A stretch of 64,000 nucleotides of DNA, taken from the NCBI RefSeq assembly GCF_050279675.1, contig NZ_JBNNUK010000002.1, forward strand, positions 1-64,000. The letters are read 5' to 3'. This DNA comes from Viridibacillus sp050279675. Its GTDB lineage: Bacteria > Bacillota > Bacilli > Bacillales_A > Planococcaceae. Positions 52,479 through 60,810 of this stretch are shown in pieces (position 1 is the first letter of the stretch; every line of letters starts with the position of its first letter). The notes below the pieces were generated by a model, which had not been told where the DNA came from, ran no database searches, and saw only the letters and a list, made by a program, of their open reading frames with translations. The position numbers and the translations under genes were made by a program.

Positions 52479-53609
52479 ATGAAAATTGTTCAAATAATCA
52501 CGAAATTAGATACAACTGGCGGAGCACAAACACATGTACTGGCTCTCACAAAACAACTAGCAGTAGATGGACATGAAATAACAATCCTCACTTCAAAAGG
52601 GGCACTCATTTATCAGCCGTTAAATGAAAAGAATATAAGCATAATACAACTTCAACATTTAAAATGGGCTATTCACCTTGTAGCTGATATTCGTGCATTT
52701 TTTGAAATACGTTCAAATTTACGTCGTATCAATCCAGATGTTGTAGCTCTACATTCATCAAAAGCGGGTGTAGTTGGTAGGTTAGCAGCTTTTTCTTTAA
52801 AGATACCAACTATCTTCACTGTACATGGTTGGGCATTTACGGAAGGTGTAAAACCAATAAAACGTTGGATTTATCAACAAATCGAGAGGGCATTTGCCCG
52901 AAAAACGACAAAGATTATTACTGTTTCAAATTATGATTACTCACTTGCTATAGAGAAAAAAGTTGGGAAAAAAGACAATATGACGACGATTCATAACGGT
53001 ATTCATAGTAGTGGTAAACAAGTCTTTTCTCAAAATAAAATACCAAAAATCATTATGGTAGCAAGATTTGAGCAACCTAAACGGCAAGATTTATTGATTG
53101 AGGTACTGTCCACAATGAAAGAGAAAGAGTGGCAGCTCGTATTCATAGGCGATGGAAAAGAGATGGAGGCTACAAAAGCATTATCGCTACAACATGATAT
53201 TGCTCATCGTGTTACATTTCTAGGTTCTCGTGATGATATAGAAACACAATTACAGCAGGCTGACCTATTTGTCCTTTTGTCTAATTTTGAAGGACTACCT
53301 ATCTCTATTTTAGAGGCAATGAGAGCTCAGTTACCGGTTATCGCTTCGAATGTAGGGGGGGTACCAGAAATAATTATCGATGGTGAAACAGGGTATATAG
53401 TAAATCATGATATACAAGTTATTAAAGACCGGTTGATTCAATTACTAGAGAATCGCGATTTAAGGCTACAACTAGGTCATGCAGGTTGCCGTTATTTCGA
53501 AGATAGATTCTCATTTCATTCTATGTATGATAAAACAGTGAGCCAGTATTTACAGGCGCACAATGTAAAGAAAGAGTTAATAGATGTAACAATACTTGAT
53601 CATCACTAA
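52479..53609 (+). CDS. Glycosyltransferase family 4/1 (GT-B fold)
   Basis: 376 residues. The acceptor half begins MKIVQIITKLDTTGGAQTHV, with VALHSSKAGVVGRLAA and FTVHGWAFTEG. The nucleotide-sugar half has NKIPKIIMVARFEQPKRQDLL, FIGDGKEMEATKAL, the E-x7-E motif in NFEGLPISILEAMRAQLPVIAS and GGVPEIIIDGETGYIV. It transfers a sugar from a nucleotide donor onto a lipid-linked glycan in the cytoplasm, probably downstream of the sugar transferase. GGTGAGG precedes the ATG. Confidence 0.92.
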   Translation: MKIVQIITKLDTTGGAQTHVLALTKQLAVDGHEITILTSKGALIYQPLNEKNISIIQLQHLKWAIHLVADIRAFFEIRSNLRRINPDVVALHSSKAGVVGRLAAFSLKIPTIFTVHGWAFTEGVKPIKRWIYQQIERAFARKTTKIITVSNYDYSLAIEKKVGKKDNMTTIHNGIHSSGKQVFSQNKIPKIIMVARFEQPKRQDLLIEVLSTMKEKEWQLVFIGDGKEMEATKALSLQHDIAHRVTFLGSRDDIETQLQQADLFVLLSNFEGLPISILEAMRAQLPVIASNVGGVPEIIIDGETGYIVNHDIQVIKDRLIQLLENRDLRLQLGHAGCRYFEDRFSFHSMYDKTVSQYLQAHNVKKELIDVTILDHH

Positions 53610-53754
53610 GTTTCTATCATCATTTCTCTAGTTTTTTTAATAAGACAAGTATTTGAATGTTTTCAATAAAGGAGGCGATTATCCAAGAGACATCTCGTAC
53701 CGGAGGGAAGCATGTAATTAGTAATCCAAAGAAGTTAAGAAATGGAGAGAAGCA

Positions 53755-54810
53755 TTGAACATTCTAGTAACTGGTGGAGCAGGATATATTGGCTCACATA
53801 TTTGTATCGAGTTAATACAAGCTGGTCATGAAATCATTATTGTAGATAATTTTATTAATAGTAATATGGAAGTAATCAATCGTATGCAAGCGATCACAAA
53901 GAAAAAAATAACATGTCTCTCCGTAGATATTAGTCATAGAGAAGATTTAGAAAAAGTGTTTCAAAACTATTCAATAGATAGTGTCATTCATTTAGCAGGT
54001 TCCAAATCTGTTCCAGAATCCCTCCACAATCCTATCAAATACTACTTGCAGAATTTGGTGAGCACAATACAGTTAGTGGAAATAATGAATAAATATAAAG
54101 TACGGCAACTTGTTTTCAGTTCATCAGCAACTGTCTATGGCACCCCAGATCAATGTCCTATCCCAGAAACTGCATCCTTAAATACAACGAACCCTTATGG
54201 AACAACAAAGCTAGCTGTTGAAAAATTCTTATATGAATTTGCACAATCCAATCATTCTTTTTCAATAGTTTCATTACGTTATTTTAATCCAATTGGAGCA
54301 CATGATAGTGGCATGATAGGAGAAGATCCTTTTTCCATTCCGAATAATTTGATGCCTTATATAACACAAGTGGCCACTGGTAAATTACCCTATTTAAATA
54401 TCTATGGAAATGATTATCCGACGCTTGATGGAACCGGTATTCGTGATTATATTCATGTAGTAGACTTAGCAAAAGGTCATGTAAAAGCGTTAGAAAGTTT
54501 AATAGGAAAGTTTGGATGGAGAGTATTTAATCTAGGTACAGGCGAAGGATATAGCGTCCTACAAGTTGTAAAAACATTCGAATATGTTTCCGGTATTCCA
54601 ATTAAATACCTTATTAGCGATCGACGTGAAGGTGATGTTGCCATTAGCTATGCAGATGTGACAAAAGCAAAGCAACAACTGGGTTGGGTAGCAGAAAAAA
54701 CATTAGAAGATATGTGTAGAGATGCTTGGAGATGGCAAAGAAATAATCCAAATGGTTATAAAGTAAGGAATTTAGCGGAAAATCAGTTGTTATATATAAC
54801 TGATTTGTAA
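53755..54810 (+). CDS. galE: UDP-glucose 4-epimerase
   Basis: 351 residues, extended SDR. NILVTGGAGYIGSHICIELI binds NAD; HLAGSKSVPES, SSSATVYGTP, NPYGTTKLAVEKFLYE with the catalytic Tyr and Lys, RYFNPIGAHDSG, GTGIRDYIHVVDLAKGHV and FNLGTGEGYSVLQV are all GalE landmarks. It interconverts UDP-glucose and UDP-galactose (or the N-acetyl forms) for the glycan genes nearby. The TTG start has GGAG 7 bases upstream. The start codon overlaps the stop of a 26-codon frame that has no standard start. Confidence 0.95.
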   Translation: MNILVTGGAGYIGSHICIELIQAGHEIIIVDNFINSNMEVINRMQAITKKKITCLSVDISHREDLEKVFQNYSIDSVIHLAGSKSVPESLHNPIKYYLQNLVSTIQLVEIMNKYKVRQLVFSSSATVYGTPDQCPIPETASLNTTNPYGTTKLAVEKFLYEFAQSNHSFSIVSLRYFNPIGAHDSGMIGEDPFSIPNNLMPYITQVATGKLPYLNIYGNDYPTLDGTGIRDYIHVVDLAKGHVKALESLIGKFGWRVFNLGTGEGYSVLQVVKTFEYVSGIPIKYLISDRREGDVAISYADVTKAKQQLGWVAEKTLEDMCRDAWRWQRNNPNGYKVRNLAENQLLYITDL

Positions 54811-54885
54811 TTGTTGCATAAAAATGGAATAGTTTTTTTACTATATTAAATATACTGAACTACCCTGATATAAAATATTTTTCCA

Positions 54886-54917
54886 AAGCCCTGTAGGAAA
54901 ACTATGAGGGCTTATTT
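54886..54917 (+). terminator. Hairpin terminator after galE
   Basis: A 7-bp stem (54886-54892 with 54907-54913) with a 14-base loop and a short T stretch; weak. Confidence 0.5.
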
Positions 54918-54929
54918 CCTATGATTAAA

Positions 54930-54958
54930 TTGACAGAAATGTTTGCTTATCTGACAAT
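54930..54958 (+). promoter_or_regulatory. Promoter of the S-box metA unit
   Basis: TTGACA at 54930-54935 with GACAAT at 54953-54958, 17 bases apart. A second pair, TTGCTT at 54943 and TAGGAT at 54966, is also possible. Either would place the start just before the riboswitch. Confidence 0.5.
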
Positions 54959-54986
54959 TTAGTGATAGGATTAAATCAATTATATA

Positions 54987-55145
54987 TTCTTATCAAGAGA
55001 AGCAGAGGGATAAGGCCCTGTGAAGCTTCAGCAACCTCTGATTCAATCAGAAAGGTGCTAAGTCCTACAAGACAATAGTCTTGGAAGATAAGAAACGAGC
55101 GTGTTGAATTAGCCCTCATTCTTATCCTAAGAATGAGGGCTTTTT
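54987..55145 (+). promoter_or_regulatory. SAM-I (S-box) riboswitch with terminator
   Basis: The aptamer covers about 54987-55094. Helix P1 pairs TTCTTATC at the 5' end with GATAAGAA at 55087-55094. The conserved cores AGAGGGA, GCTTCAGCAACCTC, AAGGTGCTAAGTCC and the final GGAAGATAAGAA are present. A 14-bp terminator (55111-55124 with 55128-55141) and T run follow. The terminator's left arm carries another ATTCTTATC, so the 3' strand of P1 can form an antiterminator when SAM is scarce. It controls metA. Confidence 0.96.
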
Positions 55146-55190
55146 ACATACGTGTACATAATAAACAAAAGGAAAGGGAGAGAATTAGTA

Positions 55191-56099
55191 ATGCCAATTA
55201 ATATTCCAAAAAACCTTCCGGCAACGGAATTACTAAAAGAGGAAAAAATATTCGTAATGGAAGAGGACCGTTCAAAAAGCCAAAATATTCGTCCTTTAAA
55301 TATATTAATTTTGAATTTGATGCCAGAAAAAGAGAAAACCGAGCTTCAATTGTTACGTCTCCTAGGTAATACACCACTACAAGTGAACGTAACGTTTTTA
55401 AATACTGCGACGTATGTTTCAAAAAATGTTAGTAAAACACATTTAGAATCATTTTATACGACGTTTGAACATGTTAAGCACCGACGCTTTGATGGCATGA
55501 TTATAACGGGAGCACCGATTGAATTAATGGAGTTTGAAGATGTTGAATTCTGGGAAGAAATCGTCAGTATTATGGATTGGACCAAAGCAAATGTTACATC
55601 TGTTTTGCATATCTGTTGGGGTGCACAAGCGGCACTTTACCATCATTATGGTATTGGAAAATTCCCGTTGGCGAAGAAATGTTCAGGAATTTATGATCAT
55701 ACAATCACAGATCCAACTGTGAAACTTGTTCGTGGTTTTAATGACTTATTCACCGCGCCACATTCAAGGAATACATCAGTAGCTATTGAAGAAGTTGAAG
55801 ATCATCCAAAGCTCAAGCTATTGTCAGCCTCTGATGATGCTGGAGTATTTATCGTAATATCAGAAGATGAAAAGCACATCATGATTACCGGGCATTTTGA
55901 ATACGATGCTCATACATTGGCAGATGAATATTCTCGTGACGTTGCTAAAGGGTTGAAAATAGAGGTTCCACAAAATTATTTTCCAAATGATGATCCAGCA
56001 AAGCAACCATTTAATACTTGGCGTTCACATACTCACTTATTGTTCTCTAACTGGTTGAACTACTATGTGTACCAAGAAACACCATTTGAGTGGGAATGA
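55191..56099 (+). CDS. metA: Homoserine O-acyltransferase MetA
   Basis: 302 residues, the MetA type. It begins PINIPKNLPATELLKEEKIF, then LNILILNLMPEKEKTELQLL, ITGAPIELMEFEDVEFWEE, the nucleophilic Cys in LHICWGAQAALYHHYGI, and FTAPHSRNTSV and TGHFEYDAHTLADEYSRD with the catalytic His and Glu. It acylates homoserine in methionine synthesis; Bacillus homologues use acetyl-CoA. AAAGGGAG is 10 bases before the ATG at 55191. Expression is set by the SAM riboswitch just upstream. Confidence 0.95.
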   Translation: MPINIPKNLPATELLKEEKIFVMEEDRSKSQNIRPLNILILNLMPEKEKTELQLLRLLGNTPLQVNVTFLNTATYVSKNVSKTHLESFYTTFEHVKHRRFDGMIITGAPIELMEFEDVEFWEEIVSIMDWTKANVTSVLHICWGAQAALYHHYGIGKFPLAKKCSGIYDHTITDPTVKLVRGFNDLFTAPHSRNTSVAIEEVEDHPKLKLLSASDDAGVFIVISEDEKHIMITGHFEYDAHTLADEYSRDVAKGLKIEVPQNYFPNDDPAKQPFNTWRSHTHLLFSNWLNYYVYQETPFEWE

Positions 56100-56268
56100 T
56101 ATAGATAAAGGATCTATTCCATTAGATAAATAGAATAGGGCATTTTCTCTTAATTGTAGATACTTTTTATAAGTAAAAACCATTTTCTATTAAAATCATT
56201 AGGTAAGCACCTTAGAAGCCTACTTTATGCTATGATAAATGTAGTTTATCTCGAAGGGAAGACAATTA

Positions 56269-56910
56269 ATGAAATCACCTTTTACATTTATTCATACAGA
56301 ACCAAAAAATATGGATCCATCAAAAAAATACCCAGCTATTTTCTTATTACATGGGATGGGGAGTAATGAGCAAGATTTACCTGGTTTAGTAGCTGATTTT
56401 GAAGAAAGTTGTCATATCTTTAGTTTACGTGGCCCTATTACACAAAAACCTGGTTATGCATTCTTTACAATTCAAGGTACAGGAGAACCAGACCGTCCAG
56501 TTTTTGATAAAGTAGTTCATTTTATCGGAGAATTTATAGATGAAGCTTCTTTTATTTATAATATTGATGTAGAGAAAGTGGTATTGATGGGCTTTAGCCA
56601 AGGAGCTATTTTAGCTCAATCACTAGCCTTTGTTTTAGGGGGTAAATTAACAGCTGTTGTCGCTTTAAGTGGTTATATTCCTGATTTTGTGAAAAATGAA
56701 TATCATAAGCAATCAGTGGAACATATGCCAATTTTCATCTCACATGGTGAATATGATTATGTTCTTCCTCATCAATGGGGCGTTGAAAGTAAAGACTTCT
56801 TAGAGTCGTTAGGTGCATCTGTCACTTTTAAGAGCTATCCAGACGGTCACGGAGTTACACCAGCTAATCACTTAGATTTAGTTACTTTCTTAAAAGAACA
56901 AATTTCTTAA
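56269..56910 (+). CDS. Alpha/beta-hydrolase, carboxylesterase/phospholipase type
   Basis: 213 residues. AIFLLHGMGSNEQDLPGL is the oxyanion-hole region, FSLRGP follows, GFSQGAILAQSLAF carries the nucleophilic Ser, FISHGEYDYVLPH should hold the catalytic Asp (HG.xD) and GHGVTPANH the His. The catalytic triad is complete. It belongs to the small cytoplasmic esterases related to YodD and carboxylesterase 2. GAAGGGAAG precedes the ATG. The substrate is not known. Confidence 0.88.
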   Translation: MKSPFTFIHTEPKNMDPSKKYPAIFLLHGMGSNEQDLPGLVADFEESCHIFSLRGPITQKPGYAFFTIQGTGEPDRPVFDKVVHFIGEFIDEASFIYNIDVEKVVLMGFSQGAILAQSLAFVLGGKLTAVVALSGYIPDFVKNEYHKQSVEHMPIFISHGEYDYVLPHQWGVESKDFLESLGASVTFKSYPDGHGVTPANHLDLVTFLKEQIS

Positions 56911-56967
56911 CTTTACTTTAAAAATAACGAGCAATATTATGCACTAACCTATAAATATGAGACAAAT

Positions 56968-57031
56968 AAAAACACCTCCACGTTGAAAAAAGGGTATCCT
57001 ACCTTAGTAATCAACGTGGAGGTGTTTTTTT
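56968..57031 (+). terminator. Strong terminator after the esterase gene
   Basis: A 19-bp perfect stem (56968-56986 with 57011-57029) with a 24-base loop, flanked by A and T runs, so it could act in both directions. Confidence 0.88.
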
Positions 57032-57169
57032 GTAGGTCAAGAGTCAGTTAACCGTAACTGGCGCTCGAATTAACTGTAAAAAAATGTTGCATCACATATT
57101 TTTTTTGCCCTTATTTTTTATGTCCAACTTAGTGTAGCAGATTCAAATTAACATAAATACCTAAATAAA

Positions 57170-57218
57170 AAAATCATCTCACCTCTAAAAAATCTATAGA
57201 GGAGAGATGATTTTAATC
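57170..57218. terminator. Second hairpin, orphan
   Basis: Arms 57170-57187 and 57197-57214 form a 17-bp stem with one A-A mismatch, with A and T flanks. No gene separates it from the previous terminator. Confidence 0.65.
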
Positions 57219-57268
57219 AATCTTTTATCATAAATGAACAAAATTTTTTATAAAGCTACAAGAGGCAA

Positions 57269-57320
57269 ATCCAATTGTTTCTAATTATTAACAGTTGGAT
57301 GCGTTTCTTTTTTTTTTTTC
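57269..57320 (+). terminator. Third hairpin, orphan, long T tract
   Basis: An 11-bp stem with one mismatch (57269-57279 with 57290-57300) precedes a T tract of more than a dozen just before the arsR promoter. Confidence 0.6.
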
Positions 57321-57323
57321 TAA

Positions 57324-57352
57324 TTGACACACATATTAGCCAGAGCTAATAT
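57324..57352 (+). promoter_or_regulatory. Sigma-A promoter of the arsR-cadA operon with operator
   Basis: TTGACA at 57324-57329, 17 bases, TAATAT at 57347-57352. The inverted repeat ATATTAG/CTAATAT (57333-57352, 6-base centre) fills the spacer and -10, the classic place for an ArsR/SmtB-type operator. A second copy (ATTAG at 57369-57373, CTAAT at 57380-57384) lies between promoter and gene. Confidence 0.8.
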
Positions 57353-57401
57353 AATAATTATAAAACACATTAGAAATGACTAATATGTAAGGAGGAAATG
57401 T

Positions 57402-57728
57402 ATGCAAAATATAGATCTTAATATTGATATGAAAGTTAAACTAATTCATGGCTTTTCTAATAAAACTAGGCTTCAAATTCTCGAATGTCTAAAAAATCAA
57501 GAAAAAACGGTAACACAAATTGTAGAGGAAATTAAAGGGAACCAATCGAACATTTCACAACATCTTGCCTGTTTAAAAGGCTGTGGAATAATTGTGGGAA
57601 GAAATGAAGGGAAATACTGCTATTACAGTTTAAGAAATCAACAAATAAGGGATCTATTAACCATGTTCGATCTAGTTCTTGAAGATGTTCAAAATGATGT
57701 TGAATGTTGTAAACATCATATCAAATAG
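57402..57728 (+). CDS. ArsR/SmtB-family metal-responsive repressor (CadC/CmtR-like)
   Basis: 108 residues, a winged-helix metalloregulator: LIHGFSNKTRLQILECLKN, TVTQIVEEIKGNQSNISQHL (recognition helix), ACLKGCGIIVGRNEGKYCYY (wing). Cys residues at LECL, LACLKGC, KYCYY and the final ECCKHHIK can supply soft-metal ligands. Loss of binding in the presence of Cd, Zn or Pb would derepress the operon. GTAAGGAGG precedes the ATG. It is directly upstream of the efflux ATPase, and two inverted repeats match an operator of this family. Confidence 0.92.
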   Translation: MQNIDLNIDMKVKLIHGFSNKTRLQILECLKNQEKTVTQIVEEIKGNQSNISQHLACLKGCGIIVGRNEGKYCYYSLRNQQIRDLLTMFDLVLEDVQNDVECCKHHIK

Positions 57729-57739
57729 AGGTGATTAAT

Positions 57740-60331
57740 TTGGCTGATAAATGTTGTAGTTCTTCTGAAGAACTACCTGTAAAACAAGCGAATTCAAGCT
57801 GTTGTACAGGTAACAAAGATTCCGTTGATAACGCCTCCCAAGAGTTTAAACAAGAAGCAACTAATTGTTGTAGTAATAATATATCAAAGGAAATCGTAAA
57901 AGAAATAGAAGAGGTAAGTTGCTGCAGTAGTTCTACTACAATGACTGAAGATATAATTCCGGTTAAAACAAGTTGTTGTAGTAGTAATGAACAACCGAAA
58001 GAAGAGGCGTTTTTGAATCCTCTTACTTCAGGAGAGAGAATGTCATTCAGAGTACATGGAATGGATTGTCCTGCATGTGCAAAAACCATTGAAAAAGGTT
58101 TAAGTAAATTACAGGATATAACTGAAGTAAAAGTTAATTATAATACAGCAAAAATGCAAGTGGTTTCAAGTAACCTAAATGCTTTTATTCCAATTGAGAG
58201 TGAAATTAATAAACTCGGATTTTCTGTAGAACCATTAAATCAAAAGGAAAATATAAAGATCTTTACTATTGAAGGTATGGACTGTGGTAGCTGTGCTAAG
58301 AGCATAGAAAATCACTTAAATAACATTATATCCGTTAAAATCGTGAGCGTTAATTTTTCTACGGGGAAAATGAAAATTGAACATTCTAATACTGATGAAG
58401 ATATCATTTCTGAGGTTTCTAAAATTGGTTTTAAAGCTTCATTACCGTCTAATAAACAATTGATAAAGACTCATAAAAATAAAAACGACAGCTTAGTCAT
58501 CTTGTCAGGTGTACTAATAGCTTTAGGTTTTATCGGTTCATATACCGGAGTTCCTACGTTGATATCATCGGGTCTATACGTAATGGCAATGATTATAAGT
58601 GGTTATAAGCCGGTTAAGAGTGCATTTTATGCAATTAAAAGTCGTTCACTGGATATGAATGTTCTAATGTCTGCTGCAGCTATTGGAGCTGCGCTTATAG
58701 GTGAATGGCTTGAAGGGGCTACAGTTGTTTGGTTATTTGCAATTGGTACCTTACTACAAACTAAATCGATTGAACGCACAAGAAATTCTATTCGTAATCT
58801 TATGGATATAGCTCCTGCTGAAGCTTGGGTGAGTATTGGTTCAGAAATCATTAAAAAACCGGTGGAAGAGATAAAAGTCGGGGAAATCATCATTGTTAAG
58901 CCAGGTGATAAAATTCCATTAGATGGTGAAATCACTCAAGGAGAATCAAGTGTAAATCAGGCTCCAATTACAGGTGAGTCCATTCCTATAGATAAGAATA
59001 TTGGTGATTTTGTATACGCAGGGACTATAAATGAACATGGTTCCCTCGAAATTAGGGTCACTAAGTTAGTTGAAGATACAACTATATCGAAAATAATTCA
59101 TCTAGTCGAAGAAGCACAAGAACAAAAAGCACCAACGGAAGCTTTTGTAGATAAATTTGCAAGTATTTATACACCAATTGTGTTTATTTTAGCATTAATA
59201 ATAATGATTTTGCCTCCTCTACTTGGTTCAGGTGCTTGGGGAGAATGGTTTTATAAAGGGCTCGAATTACTCGTTATAGCTTGTCCTTGTGCTCTAGTTA
59301 TTTCTACACCAGTTGCAATCGTAACAGCTATTGGAAACGCAGCGAAGAACGGTGTCTTAATCAAAGGTGGAACTTTCTTAGAAAAATCAGGGGCTATCAC
59401 TGCCATTGCGTTTGATAAAACTGGAACTTTGACTGAAGGGAAACCGAAAGTATCGTACATTAATGCGTTAAATGTGTCAGAAGAAGAGTTGCTTTCAATA
59501 GCCTTAACACTTGAAGAATACTCAACTCATCCAATCGCTAAAGCAATTGTGGGGTATGTGAATGATAAAAGAATCCAGCCCAAAAATGGAGAGTTATTTA
59601 AGAATATCGTAGGCAAGGGTGTTCAATCAACGATTGGTGGAGATGTTTTTTACTCCGGTAATTTAAAGCTATTTGAAGAACTGGACGTATCTTTAGATAA
59701 TGTAAAAAAACATGTTCAAGAAATACAAAATCAAGGGAAAACGGTAGTTATAATTGGTACTCATGAGCAAGTCATGGGATTGATTGCAGTTTCTGATACA
59801 ATACGTGAAACTTCAGCTACAGCTTTAACAGCTTTAAAACAAAGTGGAGTTAAGCAAACCGTAATGTTAACTGGGGATAATGAAGGAACTGCAAAAATGA
59901 TTGCATCAGAAGCTAATGTTGATCGTTATTTCGCAGAATTATTGCCTGAGGATAAAGTGATGGCTATCAAGAAATTACAAAGTGAAGGACATAAGGTTGC
60001 CATGGTAGGAGACGGTATTAATGACGCTCCAGCCCTTGCGACAGCAGATTTAGGTATTGCAATGGGAGGAGCCGGAACAGATACGGCTATGGAGACAGCT
60101 GATATCGTCTTAATGGCGGATAATCTTGATAAACTTCCTCATACAGTGAAGTTAAGTAGAAAAGCTTTGACTATTATTAAACAAAATATTTGGTTTTCTA
60201 TAATTATCAAAGTCATTGCACTTGCCTTAATTTTCCCGGGTTATCTTACACTTTGGATGGCGGTATTAAGCGATACGGGTGCAGCATTAATTGTTATTTT
60301 AAATGCCTTACGATTGTTAAAGTTTAAATAA
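57740..60331 (+). CDS. cadA: Heavy-metal efflux P1B-type ATPase (CadA/ZntA) with Cys-Cys-rich extension
   Basis: 863 residues from the TTG at 57740 (GAGGTGA is 5 bases upstream). Before the usual domains is an extension of about 95 residues with five Cys-Cys pairs at 5-6, 21-22, 43-44, 61-62 and 79-80, most followed by Ser. Two HMA domains follow (GMDCPACA, Cys 110/113; GMDCGSCA, Cys 182/185). Then come the membrane core with the ion site ACPCALVIS (about 514), the phosphorylated Asp in DKTGTLTEG and the hinge GDGINDAPAL. The CPC motif and the last membrane segments (SDTGAALIVILNALRL, with the Asp) fit Cd/Zn/Pb export across the cell membrane. It forms an operon with the repressor gene. Confidence 0.93.
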   Translation: MADKCCSSSEELPVKQANSSCCTGNKDSVDNASQEFKQEATNCCSNNISKEIVKEIEEVSCCSSSTTMTEDIIPVKTSCCSSNEQPKEEAFLNPLTSGERMSFRVHGMDCPACAKTIEKGLSKLQDITEVKVNYNTAKMQVVSSNLNAFIPIESEINKLGFSVEPLNQKENIKIFTIEGMDCGSCAKSIENHLNNIISVKIVSVNFSTGKMKIEHSNTDEDIISEVSKIGFKASLPSNKQLIKTHKNKNDSLVILSGVLIALGFIGSYTGVPTLISSGLYVMAMIISGYKPVKSAFYAIKSRSLDMNVLMSAAAIGAALIGEWLEGATVVWLFAIGTLLQTKSIERTRNSIRNLMDIAPAEAWVSIGSEIIKKPVEEIKVGEIIIVKPGDKIPLDGEITQGESSVNQAPITGESIPIDKNIGDFVYAGTINEHGSLEIRVTKLVEDTTISKIIHLVEEAQEQKAPTEAFVDKFASIYTPIVFILALIIMILPPLLGSGAWGEWFYKGLELLVIACPCALVISTPVAIVTAIGNAAKNGVLIKGGTFLEKSGAITAIAFDKTGTLTEGKPKVSYINALNVSEEELLSIALTLEEYSTHPIAKAIVGYVNDKRIQPKNGELFKNIVGKGVQSTIGGDVFYSGNLKLFEELDVSLDNVKKHVQEIQNQGKTVVIIGTHEQVMGLIAVSDTIRETSATALTALKQSGVKQTVMLTGDNEGTAKMIASEANVDRYFAELLPEDKVMAIKKLQSEGHKVAMVGDGINDAPALATADLGIAMGGAGTDTAMETADIVLMADNLDKLPHTVKLSRKALTIIKQNIWFSIIIKVIALALIFPGYLTLWMAVLSDTGAALIVILNALRLLKFK

Positions 60332-60390
60332 TATTCATCTACTATAGAAGGGTAATCGTCGACACTTTTTCTTTTGGTGAATTTTTATAA

Positions 60391-60446
60391 AAAGGAGGTT
60401 TACTTACTGTTAATGTAAATCAACAGCTAAGTAAACCTCCTTTATT
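60391..60446 (+). terminator. Terminator of the arsR-cadA operon
   Basis: A 16-bp perfect stem (60391-60406 with 60428-60443), extended by an inner CTGT/ACAG stem. Confidence 0.8.
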
Positions 60447-60519
60447 TCCATCAAGTAGTCAGTTTGTAGTTTAAATAAGGGTCTCTTGTCTCGCCATTAT
60501 ATTTTGAGCCTGAAGTAAT

Positions 60520-60790
60520 TTATTCTTCAATAGTTGCATCAATAATATCAAAGAACTTTATACATAAAAGTCCATCATGAGAGGATTCAATAGAAATTTT
60601 TTTTAAAATAGTCAATTTTATCAATAATACCTTGAATGATCTTAAGAGAATTATTTGAATAGTATTGGACTTCAAGTTTCAATTTATTATTTAAAGCGTT
60701 TTGAATTATGAAATTTATCTCTTCAAACTTTTGCTCATCAATTATAGGTTTTGGGACATCATTATTTGCTTGCCATTCTGTGTTATTCAT
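60520..60790 (-). pseudogene. YolD-like gene with homopolymer frameshift
   Basis: From an ATG at 60790 the minus strand reads VPKPIIDEQKFEEINFIIQN, then LKLEVQYYSNNSLKIIQGII, DKIDYFKK. At a run of eight A (minus strand, near 60597-60604) the frame is lost and stops. With one A fewer it continues ISIESSHDGLLCIKFFDIID and ATIEE, which completes the YolD-like fold. The usual YolD amino terminus is also short. It is either a real frameshift or a base-calling error in the homopolymer. Confidence 0.65.
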
Positions 60791-60810
60791 AAATGGTGAT
60801 TTTTAGGTTC

